A stretch of 64,000 nt of DNA, from positions 1 through 64,000 of the forward strand of contig CAZWMK010000001.1 in assembly GCA_964635065.1 (NCBI GenBank), written 5' to 3'. Position 1 is the first letter of the stretch. Every line of letters starts with the position of its first letter. A program made the position numbers and the translations under genes. The stretch comes from CAZWMK01 sp964635065 (lineage in GTDB: Bacteria; Pseudomonadota; Alphaproteobacteria; Sphingomonadales; Sphingomonadaceae). The notes under the pieces were generated by a model. The model was not told where the DNA came from and ran no database searches. It worked only from the letters and a program-made list of their open reading frames with translations. Below, piece by piece: positions 61,425-64,000 of this stretch.

Positions 61425-62345
61425 ATGACGTTTGCAGACCGATTCCGCCTCGTGCTCAAGGCGTTGTCGATGAGCCGCACCCGGGTGGCGGCAGAACTTG
61501 GCGTCGATAAATCGCTGGTGGGGCGCTGGGCATCAGGCACTGTCCGGCCTTCGGATCACAACCTCACGCGTCTGACCACGCTTGTCGCCCGGTCGCGGCC
61601 GGGTTTTACCATGATCGACTGGGAGCGCGATGTGCCGGGCTTTGCGGCCCTGCTGGGCGTAACCCCTGAGGATGTCGTGCCGCATCTGGCGGCAGGAGAA
61701 GGAGGGGGGGCGCATGACGTGCACTCTGCCTGCCTGCCCTATCCGCCGCCGTTGATGGCACAGGCCCGCCTTGAGACCGAACGACGCGGCGCCGCTTATG
61801 AAGGCTTTTGGCGCACGACCCGCGCCTCGATCATCATGGAAGGCACGGTCTTTCACGATCACGGCATGATCCGTCGCGCACCCAATGGCGTCCTTGAGGT
61901 GCGCATGGGGGGCGCCGGGCTGTTGTTTGAAGGCTGGATGATACCTGCGGCGGGTAATTTGTTTGTCACCATTTATGATTCGGTCGGTGGGACGCCGATT
62001 TTCCTCGTTTTCCGAGGCGTAGCTCTGCCCAAGGCCGACCTCCTGGACGGGATTCTCCTGCTATCCGCTCTCAATCCGCAGCGGACACCCGCAGCGATTC
62101 CGATTCTCATGGAACGTATCGACGATCTGAGCGGCGATACGGCCGCTGATGATGCCCGTTGCCAGGAACTGCTTGCCCAGGATCCGCGTGCCCGGATCGA
62201 GGATATGCCGCAGGCTATCCGCGACCACCTGATCCGCGACATCGGCCCGCAAGCCGCCCTGGACGGCGGCGACCTCTTCCTTGTCACAGGCGAACGCCGC
62301 CACTTCTCGCGTGGCACAACCTTGGCGGGCGAGCTGAAGGGGTAA
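61425..62345 (+). CDS. Helix-turn-helix protein with uncharacterised C-terminal domain
   Basis: 306 residues from ATG 61425 with GGGAG upstream. Residues ~1-60 form an XRE-type helix-turn-helix (FRLVLKALSMSRTRVAAELGVDKSLVGRWASGTVRPS). The C-terminal ~200 residues (RGAAYEGFWRTTRASIIMEG onward, with repeated beta strands) may be a PAS-like or sensor domain, but I do not recognise it. It is probably a transcription factor. The upstream region has TTGCGCAA and two further GTTGCAA/GTGCAAC-type half-sites, possible operators. Confidence 0.82.
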   Translation: MTFADRFRLVLKALSMSRTRVAAELGVDKSLVGRWASGTVRPSDHNLTRLTTLVARSRPGFTMIDWERDVPGFAALLGVTPEDVVPHLAAGEGGGAHDVHSACLPYPPPLMAQARLETERRGAAYEGFWRTTRASIIMEGTVFHDHGMIRRAPNGVLEVRMGGAGLLFEGWMIPAAGNLFVTIYDSVGGTPIFLVFRGVALPKADLLDGILLLSALNPQRTPAAIPILMERIDDLSGDTAADDARCQELLAQDPRARIEDMPQAIRDHLIRDIGPQAALDGGDLFLVTGERRHFSRGTTLAGELKG

Positions 62346-62497
62346 ATGCTCCTCTGCGGTTTTCAGCGAAGAACAGATATTTTCGCAAATAAAGCCTGAT
62401 TGCGCATCAATATTTACTTATTTTCAAATCCATCTGCTTCATGCTGAAGATATACCTGAGGAAATTATTGCCCTCATCGACCAGCCACATCTTCTGA

Positions 62498-62640
62498 TTG
62501 CTGGTGGATGGCGACAGCCTGCCGCGGCATGCGATCGAATATCAGGGTGCCGGTCACTATCAGGGGACGGCTGCGGCGCGCGATGCCATCAAGAAAGAGG
62601 CGCTGCGCAGAGCGGGCATAGGCTATCAAGCTCAGACGCA
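62498..62640 (+). pseudogene. DUF2726-like nuclease fragment
   Basis: The frame reads LLVDGDSLPRHAIEYQGAGH, then QGTAAARDAIKKEALRRAGI, which looks like the end of a DUF2726-type (VSR/restriction-like fold) nuclease domain: the H-A-I-E-Y-Q and RDAIKK blocks match the expected pattern. It has neither a start nor the rest of the domain. It lies in an AT-richer stretch (62346-62700), the only such gap here, beside tRNA-Arg; probably the remnant of a lost accessory gene. Confidence 0.5.
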
Positions 62641-62701
62641 GACAAGTGCCGCGACAGACCGTGGCCCACGAAGTTGTTTAGTCAATCATATTTGGGAAAA
62701 C

Positions 62702-62778
62702 TGGCGCGCCCGGAACGATTCGAACGTCCGACCCTCAGATTCGTAGTCTGATGCTCTATCCAGCTGAGCTACGGGCGC
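62702..62778 (-). tRNA. tRNA-Arg (anticodon ACG)
   Basis: 77 nt with encoded CCA. The acceptor stem GCGCCCG / CGGGCGC, D-arm GCTCAGCTGGATAGAGC, anticodon stem TCAGA-CTACGAA-TCTGA (anticodon ACG) and T-arm with TTCGAAT are all readable. Followed on the minus strand by a TTTT run. Confidence 0.95.
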
Positions 62779-62902
62779 GCAGTGGGGTCCACATAGTCGC
62801 ATCATTCGGTTCGCGCAAGCCCATAACATGGATAATTGGCAGCAAAGAGCGCGGTTGTTGAAAATTGTCGCGTCGCTGGTTGCGATTGGATAGGGTCGAA
62901 CC

Positions 62903-63466
62903 ATGCGTTTGATCCCGCTCCTTCTTTCGTGCCTAGCGGCTGGCTGTGCCGCCGGAAATGGCGACTGGCCCAGTCTTGCTTACCGTCCCGGTGAGGACGC
63001 GGCGCGTCATTGTGGGGCTGTGGCGGCGCCGGTTGCGCCGTCGGAAACGCCGTCGGCCGGCATGGCCCCTCCGGCGCCTGTTATAGCCGATCTTTCCGCC
63101 CTGACGGCGCAGGCTGATGCGGTGTGCCGGACACTGGATGGCCTGGGTCCTCGCTGGGAGGCCAGTGCAGCCGTTGCCACGCGCGCCGTGGGAGCGGCAC
63201 AGGGCGATGTGGCAGGCGGTGAGGCATGGAACGCGGCGCAGATGGCGCTGACCGGCCTTGATGTCATTGGCGCCGAGATCGACGAACAGGCGCGGACGGC
63301 GTCTGATCTGGTGCGCGACGCGGAATTGCGAATCGGCGCAGCCCCACCCGCTGACACGACGGCCACGGCGCTGGTCAAGCTACGCGCGGCACTGACACGG
63401 GCCGATGCCATGGCGCTGCGCCACCGCACGCTTTACAACCGGCTGCGCGGGCGATTGGCGTCCTGA
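62903..63466 (+). CDS. Probable lipoprotein of unknown function
   Basis: 187 residues. Signal peptide ends in a lipobox (LAAGC, Cys about residue 15). After a Pro-rich linker (VAPSETPSAGMAPPAPV) the rest is Ala-rich helical (ALTAQADAVCRTLDGL ... ALVKLRAALTRADAMALRHRTLYNRLRGRL). No family recognised. Isolated gene. Confidence 0.72.
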   Translation: MRLIPLLLSCLAAGCAAGNGDWPSLAYRPGEDAARHCGAVAAPVAPSETPSAGMAPPAPVIADLSALTAQADAVCRTLDGLGPRWEASAAVATRAVGAAQGDVAGGEAWNAAQMALTGLDVIGAEIDEQARTASDLVRDAELRIGAAPPADTTATALVKLRAALTRADAMALRHRTLYNRLRGRLAS

Positions 63467-63539
63467 TATCCTTATATATCCATAACCTGTGCCAATGAGG
63501 CACAAAGTTGTCCGCTAATCTCTGATCGCGTCGCATCGC

Positions 63540-64000
63540 TCATGGCGCGGCGCTGGTCGACATCGATTCCGGCTGGACGTCGATCTGTGCCAGCGCGACT
63601 GTAAAGCTTGGCATGTCGCCCAGCCGCAATGTGCCAAGCCGGACGGACGGCGTCTGTGCATTGATGCTGACATCGGCGTGCAAGAGCGGCGCGACCCCGA
63701 GAATGCGGGCGACATCGGGGCGCAGGCGCAGGCTGTAGCGGCCATATGGCACGGATTCAAACAGCACAAACCCGTCAAAGTCGCTCTGATGTGCCATGAT
63801 GACCTTGCTCGCGCCGTCGACCAGTTCCAGCATGACGCCGGGCTGCGGCTGTCCGGCAGCGTTGGTCAGCAGGCTTTCAACATCGCCTGTCGGACGGAGC
63901 GGGAGATCGACCGGGACACTCAGACCTGGGCGTGGCAACACAAGCAGACCAGGCGATGCCGGTTGCAGATAGGGATCAGGCAATGTCGATGTGTCGATAC
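63540..64000 (-). CDS. C-terminal end of a large surface or usher-like protein (5' part outside window)
   Basis: The frame is open to the right edge, so only the C-terminal ~153 residues are seen. Proline-rich LLVLPRPGLSVPVDLPLRP leads into a beta-sandwich with GQPQPGVMLELVDG and DFDGFVLFESVPYGRYSLRL, resembling the carboxypeptidase-regulatory-like fold at the end of fimbrial ushers or other surface proteins. I cannot tell which without the rest. Confidence 0.7.
   Translation of the reverse strand, partial: IDTSTLPDPYLQPASPGLLVLPRPGLSVPVDLPLRPTGDVESLLTNAAGQPQPGVMLELVDGASKVIMAHQSDFDGFVLFESVPYGRYSLRLRPDVARILGVAPLLHADVSINAQTPSVRLGTLRLGDMPSFTVALAQIDVQPESMSTSAAP

Noticed and set aside
63485..63510. 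GTGCC / GGCAC hairpin downstream of the lipoprotein gene
   Set aside because: Only a 5-bp stem and no T-run; too weak to call a terminator.
1..64000. CRISPR arrays, rRNA, insertion sequences, prophage
   Set aside because: No regularly spaced direct repeats, rRNA signatures or transposase genes were seen; the only integrase-like sequence is the tail of the first protein.

Overview
This window is a GC-rich stretch of alphaproteobacterial chromosome, most likely from a sphingomonad (Sphingomonadales). Three things point there: the ppsR / origin / hemE arrangement known from Caulobacter, the maf-aroE-coaE-dnaQ run, and several small families typical of sphingomonads (DUF1491, DUF2948, DUF3297, DUF4169, UPF0262). 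There are no rRNA genes, CRISPR arrays or intact insertion sequences. One tRNA gene, tRNA-Arg(ACG), lies at 62.7 kb. Most of the window is core genome; accessory traces are a decayed CoA-transferase (12.8-13.8 kb), a nuclease-like fragment beside the tRNA, and an integrase-like tail on a c-di-GMP protein.

Layout. 0-4.5 kb: a GGDEF-EAL-PilZ protein with a recombinase-like C-terminus, small conserved genes, and a PAP2 phosphatase followed by dgkA. 4.5-13 kb: gyrB and recF, a TauE exporter, dnaN and a CHASE3 hybrid histidine kinase. 13-20 kb: a broken scoAB, two phosphatase/exported genes, rlmN, a CFA-synthase-like enzyme, an EF-hand protein, a probable Fur-controlled gene and argG. 20.9-24.1 kb: a three-gene envelope operon (small YIDP membrane protein, kinase-like plus methyltransferase protein, membrane sulfatase). 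24-30 kb: folD, yggU, yggT, msrB, a class A PBP, and an SCO / UPF0260 / YgjP operon. 30-35 kb: an ankyrin protein, a phosphatase, the RegB/RegA redox pair and a Rieske oxygenase. 35-39.6 kb: a semialdehyde dehydrogenase, a SleB hydrolase, a hotdog protein, ptsN and hpf.

The centre of interest is 39.7-53.9 kb, the replication-origin region. dnaQ, coaE, aroE, maf and ppsR run leftward and hemE, hemJ, rho, terC, mnmE, mnmG, rsmG, parA and parB mostly run rightward. Between ppsR and hemE are three exact DnaA boxes, five GANTC methylation sites within 116 bp and an AT-rich stretch: a strong candidate oriC. Two parS sites lie 6-8 kb to the right, beside mnmG and inside rsmG, next to parAB. 53.9-64 kb holds acylphosphatase, a malonyl-CoA-synthetase-like ligase, a flippase, murA, rarD, dcd, an HTH protein, tRNA-Arg, a lipoprotein and the end of a surface or usher-like protein.

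The less ordinary observations are: probable non-canonical start codons for dgkA (ATT) and mnmE (CTG), each with a well-placed Shine-Dalgarno or a stop/start overlap; the domain combination of the first protein; the kinase-like/methyltransferase/sulfatase operon; the multiply damaged scoAB; and the GANTC cluster in the origin. No wholly new defence or mobile system was recognised. All assignments rest on reading the sequence and on family knowledge; no database search was run.
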